A DNA stretch of 64,000 bases from Tigriopus japonicus (Eukaryota > Arthropoda > Copepoda > Harpacticoida > Harpacticidae), in contig JAAGOF010000041.1 of the NCBI GenBank assembly GCA_010645155.1, positions 1,036,097 through 1,100,096 of the forward strand, given 5' to 3'. Below, one piece after another: positions 54,801 to 62,239 of the stretch. Numbering within the stretch: the first letter of the stretch is position 1; every line of letters starts with the position of its first letter. The notes beneath the pieces are model-generated. The model saw only the letters and a list, made by a program, of their open reading frames with translations. It was not told the DNA's origin and searched no databases. The position numbers and the translations under genes were made by a program.

Positions 54801-55424
54801 AACACCGGCTTTCCCAGCTCTTGGTGTATTCACAATCTGGTCACCCGCTCTGGGAAGAGAATACCGAGAAGACGCTGACTTGTGCAAGAGGGATTGAGCT
54901 GATTTCGGCCATTTTACCATACTGATTCTATTGAGCCTACGTTTTGAAACATTAAGCAAATACACCATTAATTAGTTACAAACCGAGGTCCGATCACTTG
55001 TGAGCGTAGACTTAATACGAGAACATGGTGTCAGTGTGGACACGGGGCTTTTTTGTCGACTCCTACAAGATTTTGTAATTTTTTTCAAAAATACCAAAAT
55101 TGTTCTATATGAACACTTTCACATCTAGTGTCGGTCTCAGTGTCGACATTCTGCCGGTGGCAGGATCGCCATTAATGGCAAAACTGCCAGTGACACACAA
55201 CAAGGGATAACCTATGAAATAAAGACGTGTCAACCCATAAATAATAATATGCCTTTACAGAGGATATGTCAGTGCCTAGTTAAAAATATCTCATTTCCGA
55301 GGCTTTTCAAATATCCTAATTAAATGAAATTTTATCTTTCCAGATTGTACCCCTCCATTTGCTGTGGAATTTGTTACGGATAATACTCCTGGAACCCGCA
55401 AGGCAACAACGCCCCTTCCCCGAG
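27841..55424 (+). CDS. Gene B: secreted CUB-domain protein, 11 exons seen, 3' end missing
   Basis: Exons: 27841-27931, 27991-28051, 28285-28365, 28448-28593, 31852-31958, 32024-32069, 32622-32751, 39510-39605, 39971-40128, 45911-46018, 55344-55424. All have AG/GT borders and matching phase, 1105 nt, 368 complete codons. Signal peptide 1-20 ('MFFRTWPFLLALILLQVGGQ'); six-cysteine module at C45, C58, C64, C75, C82, C83 with 'GTCFTASEC' and 'GFGVCC'; CUB domain about 90-220 ('FLRLDFQTFS', 'ICGGNSGEH', 'YVDFG', 'RDWDIKVDQIPC'); 'PPIGCLQYHIS', 'GHLANQRYSACIRQ'; then a second CUB-like half with 'DYVVIAG', 'YCGKNFNLLS' and 'DCTPPFAVEFVTD'. The last exon ends at 'CGAG|gttagt'. Family members usually finish with one more short exon carrying a final cysteine. 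If instead unspliced, TAG follows at 55427. Introns reach 9.3 kb and are full of transposons, unlike gene A. Extracellular role inferred; function unknown. Confidence 0.82.
29757..29912 (+). mobile_element. tRNA-derived SINE in gene B intron 4
   Basis: The head has 'gcgtaaggttgagca' and B box 'ggttcgaatccta'. The body has 'gaagctgtcacggctttgatagcttaaatgggtgaa', shared in pieces with the copies at 1273-1425 and 62945-63045. Same orientation as the gene. Confidence 0.7.
31241..31464. repeat. Foldback element with arms of about 90 bp
   Basis: 'tgtagtagtttggaagta', 'gaagcatatctagaaa' and 'ggccatgcttgatcaagttt' on the left pair with 'aaacttgattgagcatggc', 'gatatgcttcc' and 'acttccaaacta' on the right around a spacer of about 40 bp. 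It lies in gene B intron 4. Confidence 0.7.
32230..32481. mobile_element. hAT-type MITE, 252 bp, TIR CAGGGGTCGGGAACC
   Basis: The ends 'caggggtcgggaacc' and 'ggttgccgacccctg' are flanked by a perfect 8-bp duplication 'atctagag' (32222-32229 and 32482-32489). The interior has many 'tgggcc' motifs. Two related copies: 48057-48305 (inverse internal orientation) and a worn one near 45224-45414. The CAGGGGTCGGCAA terminus is shared with many animal hAT elements. It lies between gene B exons 6 and 7. Confidence 0.9.
32867..33055. repeat. Worn copy of the TAGTGATGGACCGAAA MITE
   Basis: 'cgaaagggctcttgaccaaaa' and 'gtcggccgaaagagcgataaaccga' at the left, 'gtccatcacta' at the right. The middle is diverged and no target duplication is clear. 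In gene B intron 7. Confidence 0.45.
33598..33740 (+). mobile_element. tRNA-like SINE of a second type
   Basis: It contains 'gagttcgaatcctgttgggga' (B box with TψC-like stem) preceded by 'aatggctgcaagtgcta', then a short body with 'ttaagctgtcgggataatagcccgaa'. It ends where the LINE fragment begins. No full cloverleaf was found, so it is not called a tRNA gene. Confidence 0.45.
33750..34540 (+). mobile_element. LINE reverse-transcriptase fragment in gene B intron 7
   Basis: The open segment 33833-34342 gives RT motifs in order: 'GVSQGSILGPILFILFI', 'SSYADDTKLVCGRNG' with the catalytic YADD, then 'SSMRDLGVVVQDDGKFDEH' and 'CGWIYRT'. A stop at 34340 is followed by the next block in frame ('IVEYASPIWAPMSSAG', 'RNITGMRELSYREVN'). 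The endonuclease and 5' half are missing. The order of motifs after the RT core resembles CR1/Jockey-group LINEs. The right side is broken by the MITE at 34541 and continues briefly after it. Confidence 0.8.
34541..34818. mobile_element. hAT-type MITE, 278 bp, inserted in the LINE
   Basis: Inverted ends 'tagagggctaacagagaaatg' and its complement ('catttttctgttagccctcta', quoted without its first base) carry a perfect 8-bp duplication 'catcgagt' (34533-34540 and 34819-34826). The LINE sequence resumes after the second duplication, so the MITE is the younger insertion. Confidence 0.9.
35342..35500. repeat. Hairpin element of about 155 bp
   Basis: Left 'tgcacctgcaaaggaaggga', 'ggccaaaatccg' and 'gtttcatttta' pair with right 'taaaatgaaac', 'cggatcttgacc' and 'tcccttcatttgtgggtgca' around a GC-rich centre 'cccgagggcgtcagcccgaggg'. 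It lies in gene B intron 7 and is probably a MITE. Confidence 0.7.
37470..37900. other. GC-richer unassigned segment with a 20-bp tandem repeat
   Basis: From 37442 to 37750 one plus-strand frame of 102 codons is open and unusually GC-rich for an intron. I recognise no domain, and short palindromes ('ggcatcgatgcc') suggest repeat origin. At 37825-37890 'gtagggtaataaaatgattt' is repeated about three times. Confidence 0.35.
38785..39310 (+). mobile_element. LINE ORF2 C-terminus and 3' end
   Basis: 38789-39253 encodes 154 residues: 'LVYWERLKKLGLYSTQRRYE', 'YVFKSIHGLCPNPGFEIS', and 'DPLTAFKAGLDNFLNTIPDQ' to the stop. The pattern (Y.ERL..L.LYS...RR.RY....K...GL.PN) is typical of the region after the RT in CR1/L2/Jockey-type LINEs and continues the fragment type at 33.8 kb. 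The 3' end has an 'attccttgtagcggtaataaa' terminus. Tails alone recur at 23360, 24305, 44983, 48887 and 50335. Confidence 0.8.
41049..41343. repeat. Copy of the TAGTGATGGACCGAAA MITE
   Basis: It starts 'tgattgacttaaggaccgaaa', has 'tttggttatacctaccaaaact' and 'tttgacaacaaaattgaag', and ends 'gtttggtgtatcacta'. It matches 24798-25123 in reverse order. It lies in gene B intron 9. Confidence 0.55.
41990..42105 (+). mobile_element. Short internal LINE fragment
   Basis: 'caggatttgaggtcagctgtaacg' to 'aaaatcctcctctgtg' parallels 38948-39055 of the LINE. Both ends are truncated. Confidence 0.6.
42420..43320. repeat. Dispersed repeat copy 2, split by two nested elements
   Basis: The outer blocks match 22400-22640. 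Within it, 42592-43200 has inverted ends ('ccccacaaaatgttagcg...accctccgccacta' against 'tggtggagggtttacgctgatattatgtgggg', each in part). Within that lies the hAT-type MITE at 42863-43160. Order of insertion by nesting: host repeat first, then the 42592-43200 element, then the MITE. Confidence 0.65.
42863..43160. mobile_element. hAT-type MITE, 298 bp, TIR TAGTGATGTGTTTCGA
   Basis: The ends 'tagtgatgtgtttcga' and 'tcgaaacacatcagta' have a perfect 8-bp duplication 'gctggtgg' (42855-42862 and 43161-43168). Inside are further 'tttcgagtt' motifs. Youngest layer of a three-level nest. Confidence 0.88.
43500..43680. repeat. Truncated copy of the TAGTGATGTGACTTGG MITE
   Basis: 'tagtgatatgaaatctgggcttgggcaag', 'aggtagggtcacctta' and 'cacaaatttgagttt' (partly quoted) match 937 back to about 770 in reverse complement. 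The other end is missing. Confidence 0.6.
44983..45085 (+). mobile_element. LINE 3' tail fragment
   Basis: 'ttgatcctctaacagctttt', 'aaggcaggattgagcaattt' and 'gtacagatctgccaacagtaa' match the tail of the LINE at 39118-39225. Confidence 0.7.
45224..45414. mobile_element. Worn copy of the CAGGGGTCGG MITE
   Basis: Starts 'cagggctcggcaacctc' and ends 'gattgccgacccct'. The interior keeps 'cccaccaaac' and 'tagctcctgggccca'. No target duplication was found. Located in gene B intron 9, 500 bp before exon 10. Confidence 0.6.
46056..47559. mobile_element. 1.5-kb DNA element with 250-280 bp inverted arms
   Basis: The left arm 46056-46338 is the near reverse complement of the right arm 47312-47559 (for example 'caagtagcgaaggg' against 'cccttcgctacttg', 'gttgaggatgaggcat' against 'atgcctcatcctcaac'). 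The left arm carries an extra 35 bp (46218-46252) absent from the right. No protein was recognised in the roughly 970-bp interior. It begins 38 bp after the donor of gene B exon 10. Confidence 0.75.
48057..48305. mobile_element. hAT-type MITE, 249 bp, second copy of the CAGGGGTCGG family
   Basis: Ends 'caggggtcgccgacc' and 'ggttgacgacatctg' with a perfect 8-bp duplication 'ccatagac' (48049-48056 and 48306-48313). The interior aligns inversely with 32230-32481 ('ctctcgggcccattattttgg'). Confidence 0.88.
48324..48590 (+). repeat. Dispersed repeat, copy 2 of the 10905-11315 family
   Basis: 'ccatagaggtctatagag', 'tttcattgtgggcagcat', 'tactatgatcttccacttg' and 'acaatggcctctctata' follow the same order as copy 1. 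It abuts the MITE at 48057-48305. Confidence 0.55.
48887..49075 (+). mobile_element. LINE 3' end
   Basis: 'tttaaggcaggattggac', 'acccactattcaagggttgt' and 'ctctttacagggaatccaat' end at 'ctagcggtattaataaa', the same terminus as at 39300. Confidence 0.7.
49255..49640. repeat. 15-bp minisatellite ('gtttaccgtggcgca') open in several frames
   Basis: A unit of about 15 bp is repeated over 20 times with drift ('ttaccgtggcgcagt' early, 'gttgggggagtttac' late). Because 15 is divisible by three, open frames persist: minus 49737-49285 (150 codons, reading pentapeptides such as 'CATVN' and then 'KLRHG') and plus frames of 64-127 codons ('AQFTV' and 'GAVYR' types). I do not call a gene, since no start context, signal peptide or splice structure supports one. 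It lies in gene B intron 10. Confidence 0.85.
50335..50510 (-). mobile_element. LINE 3' end, inverse orientation
   Basis: The reverse complement of 'gttactgttggcagatctgt', 'gaatagtgggttgatcagga' and 'tttgtccaatcctgcc' matches the tail at 39140-39240. It ends near 'acaaggaatgtgattccttgt'. Confidence 0.65.
52850..54132 (-). mobile_element. Tc1/mariner element, 1283 bp
   Basis: Inverted ends share 'agaagtatcc(g/a)gacaaaactt' (52861-52881 and the complement at about 54103-54122). The termini sit inside TA dinucleotides (52848-52849 and 54133-54134), as expected for this superfamily. The interior is clearly more GC-rich than its surroundings, which suggests arrival from a donor of other base composition. 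It lies in gene B intron 10. Confidence 0.88.
52967..53985 (-). pseudogene. mariner-type transposase, DD37D-like, degenerate
   Basis: N-terminal helix-turn-helix residues run 'MKPQEQKHKVIAELLSAG' to 'YPRATVYDVVKRLQSGRG'. A frameshift follows in a C/G-run near 53835-53845. Then come 'HAARQSVSKRTVARAVKED', 'LFSDESIFMVDGAYNPQNNR' with the first catalytic Asp, an in-frame stop at 53495, 'WIQNSAPCHVS' where the second catalytic Asp is replaced by Asn, and 'WPSNSPDLNP' followed by a stop, 'DF', another stop and 'LWSELRRKVN'. The third acidic residue (Asp of 'DF') lies 37 residues after the Asn, which fits the DD37D (maT-like) group. Three stops, one frameshift and one lost catalytic residue show it is dead. 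Confidence 0.85.
54509..54663 (+). pseudogene. Duplicate of gene B exon 11 with its upstream intron sequence
   Basis: About 122 bp (54509-54631) resemble 55260-55382, covering intron sequence, the acceptor and the first 13 or so codons. Reading from the acceptor (54593) in the phase left by exon 10 gives 'DCTPPFAMEFVTEGLLYSS', then a stop at 54661-54663. Exon 11 proper reads 'DCTPPFAVEFVTDNTPG'. The duplicate diverges abruptly after 'gttacagag' and has no GT donor in frame before the stop. It may be a dead copy or an alternative terminal exon. Confidence 0.7.
54765..55155. repeat. Segment rich in 'gtgtcg/cgacac' inverted motifs
   Basis: 'ccggtgtcggtgttgagatg' is followed at once by 'tcgacaccaacaccgg', an imperfect inverted repeat. 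Related 'ggtgtcagtgtggacac' and 'gtgtcggtctcagtgtcgac' lie near 55030 and 55130. It fills part of the interval between the duplicated exon copies. Origin unknown. Confidence 0.5.
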
Positions 55425-55429
55425 GTTAG

Positions 55430-57750
55430 TTTTAGCAGTCTCCAAACCAAATGAAAATAAGTTTGAAATTAACTATATACTAGATTAAATAGGTCGAGTG
55501 TACCAAAATCAGCTAATATTAGCCATCTCTTGTTAGTTTGTTTGTTTGACAACTGATCCACTTTTCTTCACATCAACATGATTATTAGCTTGGCGAAACC
55601 CTGGTGACCTGGATTTTGTGGCAGTTCTTTTTTGCTAAGCAAACTATATTTCTTATTACAAAAATGGTTTGTCACTTACTCTGGTATTTCACAATCTAGT
55701 GTCAAATGTTACATGTTAGTGGTTTTAACCTACATCTATGCTTTTCCAGCAATAATATGTCAAAATGGACTAAATAAATACCAGGGTTAAGCAAAAAAGT
55801 GAACCTTTTGAAAACGTTTTTTATGCCATAGACCACTCTCGACAACCCTTTAGGGTCTCGGCCTCCCTTTGTTTTGAAATTCTTCACCAAAGTACGCTCA
55901 GAGGGTGACTGATTCCCGTCCCCAAGTGTAACACCTTAGTGCGTAGAAACGAATTATTTGCAAGAAAATAATTTTATTTGTTGTGAGAATCTTACAGACA
56001 AGCCTACATTCTGCATTCACTGCCATCATTTACACTTGAAATTGTTCTAGTTCAGTAATTGGGGATTTTAAGGCTCAATGTGAACATGAAAAGAAATAAA
56101 AAGGGTTGAATGAATAAAAAAACCTGTTAAAATTTTATCCCACTGCAAAATTACCATGTAAAGACTGTGAAGAAACAATTTCTTCAGGCTTGAATTATTA
56201 CTGACAATGTAGCAACTTAGGCTTAAACAGAATGTCTCTTCAACAAAAAAGAAAACACTGAAACATCAACTAATTAATTAGTTACTGTCATAGTATTTCA
56301 GGACAAAAATGTGTGTCATTATAAATTTTGATTAGCATTTCTCAAGCATTAAAATGGCTAGTGAAAAGACCAATAAACATAACAGTTTTTAAACAAAGTA
56401 GGAAAACCATCACTTGCCTAATATGCTTCTGTTTCAAAAGAAAAGATAATGAAGAAAATCAAACCCATAAAAAGCATAACTGAGAATAAATCAAATTCAA
56501 TATTGATGAAAGAGCCTCAATCAATAAAATTTAGCCAAAAAGTGCAACAAAATAAATTTTAAATGATTCCCATAATTTTGAAGTCCATTAAAGTCAATTA
56601 ATTATTCAGACAATATTATTGTGATGAATTAGATTTTTTGAGGAAGTAATTTTCATTGTAATTTATTATATTTCTTCAAGGAATTTACCCAACTTTGACT
56701 GGAATTGACAATCTATTCTTCTCAAACATTATTTAAATCATTTTCTTGAATATTTGTTTGTCTAATTTGGATTAGAATTGGGGGCTAGCAATTTCAAAAA
56801 TTCAATCAAACCACATTGGTACTTTTTTAACTTAGTTTTATTAACTTAATTGAACAACACAATTGAGTGAGTTAAAGCAGTTTTCGTCAGAAATCATAGC
56901 ATTGAATTCAGAACAATGTCCTACTTTTTCTGTTGAGGTCACGTGACCGGCTTGTCCGTCATCACATGACGTCACGAGGCCGAGACCCAACTGGGTAACT
57001 TGAGACAAACTAATTTAAACATTTTTGTTATTCAAATATAGCTAGTCAGACCATTAGACAAAACGAATAGTGATTTCTTTTCAAACAAGGCTGGAGCATA
57101 AAAAATTGCACAAAAAAATGTTTTCAAAACAGTTTAAAAACAAGTTTTTCTTGTATTTGAAAGAAAATCAAAAAGTTTATTCAGATATTTGTAGACCCAA
57201 CCTCTGCCCATTCTTCCAATACTACGCCTCTTGAAAAAGTAACCTCTCAGTGTGAAGTTTTCTGTACTGGCCAAAGGGTTTGATGTATCACAAGACTTGC
57301 ATTTTCTAGAACCTTTTGTTTATTTACGATAGAAAGAAAACGGATTATGCAACTTTGTTAAAACCCAATTAGTAATTTAGGATTGGTTTATTCAAGCTCC
57401 ATTTTCGCTTCAATCATGTACTCTTCAACTTTTTATGGCCATTTTCATGTCAATGTACTCATATTGTTTTCGTTTTATAAAATTTGAAGTCATTTATTTT
57501 TTATTTTTGATCAGATATTTTATGATTTTAATCAATTTAGAAATCATTTTTTTGGCCCGAAAAAATCCAGTTCAAATCCGGGCCCTACTCAATAGCAAGT
57601 ATTTGAATCTATATTTTGACTTTAATATTACTGAAAGTGACGCAAAATATATTTTTCTACTACTTGCCCCAACTAGATAAAACTTTTGCTTTCAAAAATT
57701 TCTAAGCACTGTTTGTGAAATAAATAACTGAGGGAAAACAAATTGGCAAG
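55430..57750. other. AT-rich stretch after gene B exon 11, no exon recognised
   Basis: I searched the plus strand for the expected short last exon of gene B (acceptor, phase 1, ending near a Cys codon) and found none. Around 55835-57000 there may be a repeat: 'gggtctcggcctcc' near 55850 is answered by 'gaggccgagaccc' near 56975. Confidence 0.35.
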
Positions 57751-57752
57751 CC

Positions 57753-57949
57753 ATGCAGCACCCATTTTTGATGACAATTATAAAAAGTGATTTCTTCAAT
57801 GATTTAAGGTTTGAAAGCAACCAAACATTATATTTTAAACGATATTCCTTCAAATTTACTAGGATTCAAGATTTACTAGAAATTGAAACGAGCTATGGAC
57901 CAAAAGAGTGCTTTTTTGTTTCAGTTTCACTTATACCTACCAAAACCAA
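57753..57949. repeat. MITE-like repeat split by the Copia insertion
   Basis: 'cttatacctaccaaaaccaa' at 57930-57949 plus 'aagcagacatgcatttta' from 62245 together resemble 41086-41118 ('tatacctaccaaaactgg', 'aagcagacaagcattgta'). So the Copia element landed inside a copy of the TAGTGATGGACCGAAA family or a relative. Confidence 0.55.
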
Positions 57950-60900
57950 TGTTGATAATGTCCGATTCAGTTTCAGAAGGTTTTTATTTACGGGTAAGCA
58001 CATGGGAATTATAAAACGGATAGAGAAAGACTTGCTCTAACATACAAACAGGAAACAACAACAACGAAAGAACATACCAGGAAGAGCGGGCAACCTTGAT
58101 TTAAGGATCAAAATGATGAATGAATTCTAACACTCCTCCTCAATCCTCATTTTGAGCAATTACTCCGCACATCAACCGAAGCTTTACCAACTTTGTCTTG
58201 GCGAGTCCCTTCGTCAGCATATCAGCAATCATTTCTTCGGTTCGGCAGTATTCCAGCTTGACATGTCCTCCTCGAACTTGCTCTCGCGTATAATGATATC
58301 GGATATCAATGTGTTTCGCACGTCCGTGATATTGCGGGTTTTTCGCAAGCCCAATCGAGGGTAAATTATCTTCATAAATAACAGTAGGCCCCTCGATGGT
58401 CAATCCGATGTTTGAAATCAGGTTCCTTAGCCAAATAGCTTCTTGGCACGCACTGGACAAAGCCATGTATTCCGCTTCGGCGGTAGAAAGGGCAACGGCT
58501 TGCTGCTTCTGGCTTCTCCATGACACCGGTCCACCAGCCACATGGAACACGTAGCCTGATGTCGATCGTCTGTCCTCGACGTCGCCTGCCCAATCGGAAT
58601 CCGAATATCCGACGAGGTCGACACTCTGAGAACGAGAAAAATTAATTCCAAGGTCCAATGTCCCTTTCAGGTATCGTAAAATTCGTTTGGCTGCTATCCA
58701 ATGAGTTTTGTTGGGATGAGACGAGAATTTGGCAACACTTGCCACGGCAAAGGCCAAATCCGGCCTTGTTCGAAGGGATAGGTAAAGCAAACCTCCAATC
58801 AATGATCTGTAACCTGCTGGGTCTTCGGGTTCTTCGTCTTCGGATGCCTTCAACAACTTCAGTCCAGGGTCACTCGGTGTATCAGCTTCCTTGCACTCGC
58901 TCATACCAAACTTGCCGAGTAATTCTTTTCCATAAACGGGTTGGCCCAGCCATATCGTTCCATTTATACTGTCCTGATGAACATTGATTCCCAGGAAATG
59001 TTTCATTTCTCCAAGGTCCTTGGCATCAAACCTTTCGGCCATCAATCGTTTGATCTCGGTGATGAAAGTAACATCACGAGATGCCAACACCAGGTCATCA
59101 ACGTACACTGCGAGATACAGGGGATCAGCTTTCCTTGAGACGTAGAGACAGGGATCTTCGTTCATTTGCTCGAATCCTAAATTCTTCAAAAATCCATCCA
59201 ACAGGGTGTTCCAACATCTTGGAGACTGCTTCAAGCCATACAGGCTTTTCTTGAGCTTGCACACCCGATTATCTGAAGAATCTTGGCTGAACATTTCGGG
59301 TTGCTCGATGAAAATTTCCTCACTTAATTCACCGTTAAGGAAAGCTGTCTTGATGTCCATTTGTTCAACGATCATGTCGAATTTTGCCGCTAAAGCTAAC
59401 AACAATCGGATGGTCTCAAATCGAATTACAGGATAGAATGTTTCGTCGTAATCCAGTCCTTGCTTTTGGGTAAAGCCTTTGGCCACAAGCCTCGCCTTGT
59501 ACCGTTCTGGATTGCCCTTATCATCTTTCTTGATCTTGAAGACCCATCTTGTTTTCACAACGTTCTTTCCCTTAGGCCGTTCAACGAGTTCCCAAACACG
59601 ATTTTGTTCTAGAGAATTCAATTCCTCGATAATGGCGTTCTTCCATTGTTGCGAATCCTCCCGCTCCATTGCCTCTCTGACTGAATGAGGTTCGCTCATT
59701 TCCGATGTGAAGTTCACCTATTCTCCAAAACGATCCGGCGCTCGACGATCACGTTCAGGTCTGAGCCGCGGAATAGAGTAGGCAGGGTCCGGTTTCTCTT
59801 CATTAAGTTCTCCTGGTTCTTCTTGGCCATGAGAAGGGTCGTCTTCGAAATCAAGCACTCCCTCGATCTCTTGTTCATCTTCTTTGAGGTGTTTAAACCC
59901 TACTCGATCTTCGTGGAAGACAACGCTGCGGCTGTTGACGATCTTTTCCTTCTCAAGGTCGTAGAGACGGTAACCCTTCACGTTCTCCTGATAACCAAGC
60001 ATGACGACTTCTTTGGCCTTGACATCTAACTTACGCCTCAACTCATTTGGCACATGAGCAAAAGCCACACAACCGATTCTTCTCAGATGAGACACATCTG
60101 GCCTTTTGCCTGACCAGGCCTCAAACGGGGTCTTCCCAGTCAACGCTTTTGTTGGCCATCGGTTCTTCAAGTAGGCCGCAGTTGAAACCAATTCAGCCCA
60201 AAATCGCTTGGGGAAACAGCCATCAATCATGAGAGCTCGCACCGCCTCAACTAGCGTCCTGTTAAGGCGTTCAGCGACACCGTTCTGTTCTGGATTTCTT
60301 GGGACAGTTAACTCGTGTTTGATCCCTTTCTTGCTCAGAAACTCTTCGAAATCTTTTGACGTGTACTCGCCACCGTTGTCGGTCCTTAAAGCTTTGATCT
60401 TTCGACCGGTTTCTCGTTCAACTCGGGCCTTCCAGTCGACGAATACTTTGAAGACGTCGCACTTTCGCTTCAGGATGAAAACCCACACATACCTAGAGTG
60501 GTCATCAACAAAAGTCAAGAAATAGTCTCCACCCCCGAGTGAGGGAACGCCCATCTTCCCACAGACATCGCTGTGTACCAGGTCTAAGCAATGGGCCGCC
60601 CGCCTGGTCGCTTGCTTCGGGAATGGCTGCCTTGACATCTTCCCTTTAATACAGGGTTCGCAGATAGAATCATTCCGGACTTCTCTCAGGTTCAAACCTT
60701 TGACGAGATTTTCTTTGATCATTTCGTTCATTCCACAATCTCCCAAGTGTCCCAATCTTTGATGCCACCTCTGCATTCTTGAAACATCTTCTTTGGCAGA
60801 TAGGACCTCTGCTCCAATGGATCGAATTCTTAGGTGATACAAATTGTTGATCTTCATGGCCATTGCCACAACTTGTCCATCGGCGCTCTCTAACTGGCAC

Positions 60901-62239
60901 GAATTCCGATCAAAAACGGCTCGAACACCGCGTTCAACTGACTTTGACACACTTAACAAATTATAAGTTAAACCAGGTACATACAATACATCATACAAGG
61001 TACAATTTTGATGCCCATCTTGAACTTCGGTCTTGATTTTCACATTCCCCATGCTTTTTGCTTCCAGGGTTCCCCCGTCACCAAGGGTGACACTGACCGG
61101 CTTCCTCATCTCCACCAGGTCCTCAAACGCATTGACATCCATGCACATGTGACTCGTGGCCCCGGAGTCGATAATCCAACCTCCACTCGAGCCACGGCTG
61201 ACCGACGCGATTTGAATCAGTCCAAAGTTGCTGGATTCGGGTCTTGATGCTCCTGCATGGTTAGCACTCGGTCCTTGGTGGTTCGGTCGCTCGCTCTTCC
61301 CAAGCTTCCGACATTGCCTCTTATAATGGCCGCTCATGCCGCAATGATAGCATTTGACGCCACTCTTCTTCGGCATGGATCCGAACGACTTGGCTACGGA
61401 TAAGCCCTTCTCATGGTCTGTTCGGTCTTCTTTCCTCTTACGCTCCTCGTTCAAAATTCGCTTAATAACCACATTCCATTCAGGAACATCTGCGTGAGCT
61501 TCGAGCGCAGTTACCAACATGTTGAATTCTGCTGGCAAACTGGCCAGGAGATGGACCACTTTGTCTTCCGCATCAACGGGACTCCCAATGACGGCTAGTT
61601 CCTCAAAGATCTCCGTCATTGTCTTGATGTGCTCCTGCACATCTCCATTCTCCTTCAATTGACACGAGAATAATCTGCGTCTTAAGTCCAACTTATTTGC
61701 CCATGTCTTCTTCTGAAACTGGTCTTCTAACAATCTCCACACCTCCTTCGGATCTTCCGGATTTCCAAGGAGATAGAGCAGGCGCGTATCCACGGCCAGC
61801 ACAACGATTGCTAGAGCCCGATCTCTCCTCGATACATATTTGGTAATGGCGGCGTCTCCATCCGTCGGCTCCGCTTCAGTCCCGTTGACGATGGACCACA
61901 CCCCCTCTTTCATCAACGCCATTCGGCATTGGATTTTCCAAGTCGCATAGTTAGCGCCTTTAAGGGGCGTAATCACAATTCTGGAGTCCACACTAGCCAT
62001 TGTATCGATCATATCACACTCAGTCGCGTAGAGAAGCGGGTCTGGAGCCCATAACCTGTTGATAATGTCCGATTCAGTTTCAGAAGGTTTTTATTTACGG
62101 GTAAGCACATGGGAATTATAAAACGGATAGAGAAAGACTTGCACTAACATACAAACAGGAAACAACAACAACGAAAGAACATACCAGGAAGAGCGGGCAA
62201 CCTTGATTTAAGGATCAAAATGATGAATGAATTCTAACA
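57950..62239 (-). mobile_element. Copia-superfamily LTR retrotransposon, 4290 bp, near intact
   Basis: Two 183-bp direct LTRs (57950-58132 and 62057-62239) both begin 'tgttgataatg' and end 'gaattctaaca' on the plus strand. I see one base difference between them, so the insertion is recent. The 5-bp target duplication 'accaa' is at 57945-57949 and 62240-62244. The primer site next to the 5' LTR reads 'ggttatgggctcc' on the minus strand, and a purine tract precedes the 3' LTR. The polyprotein order is gag, zinc knuckle, protease, integrase, RT, RNase H, as in Copia. Confidence 0.95.
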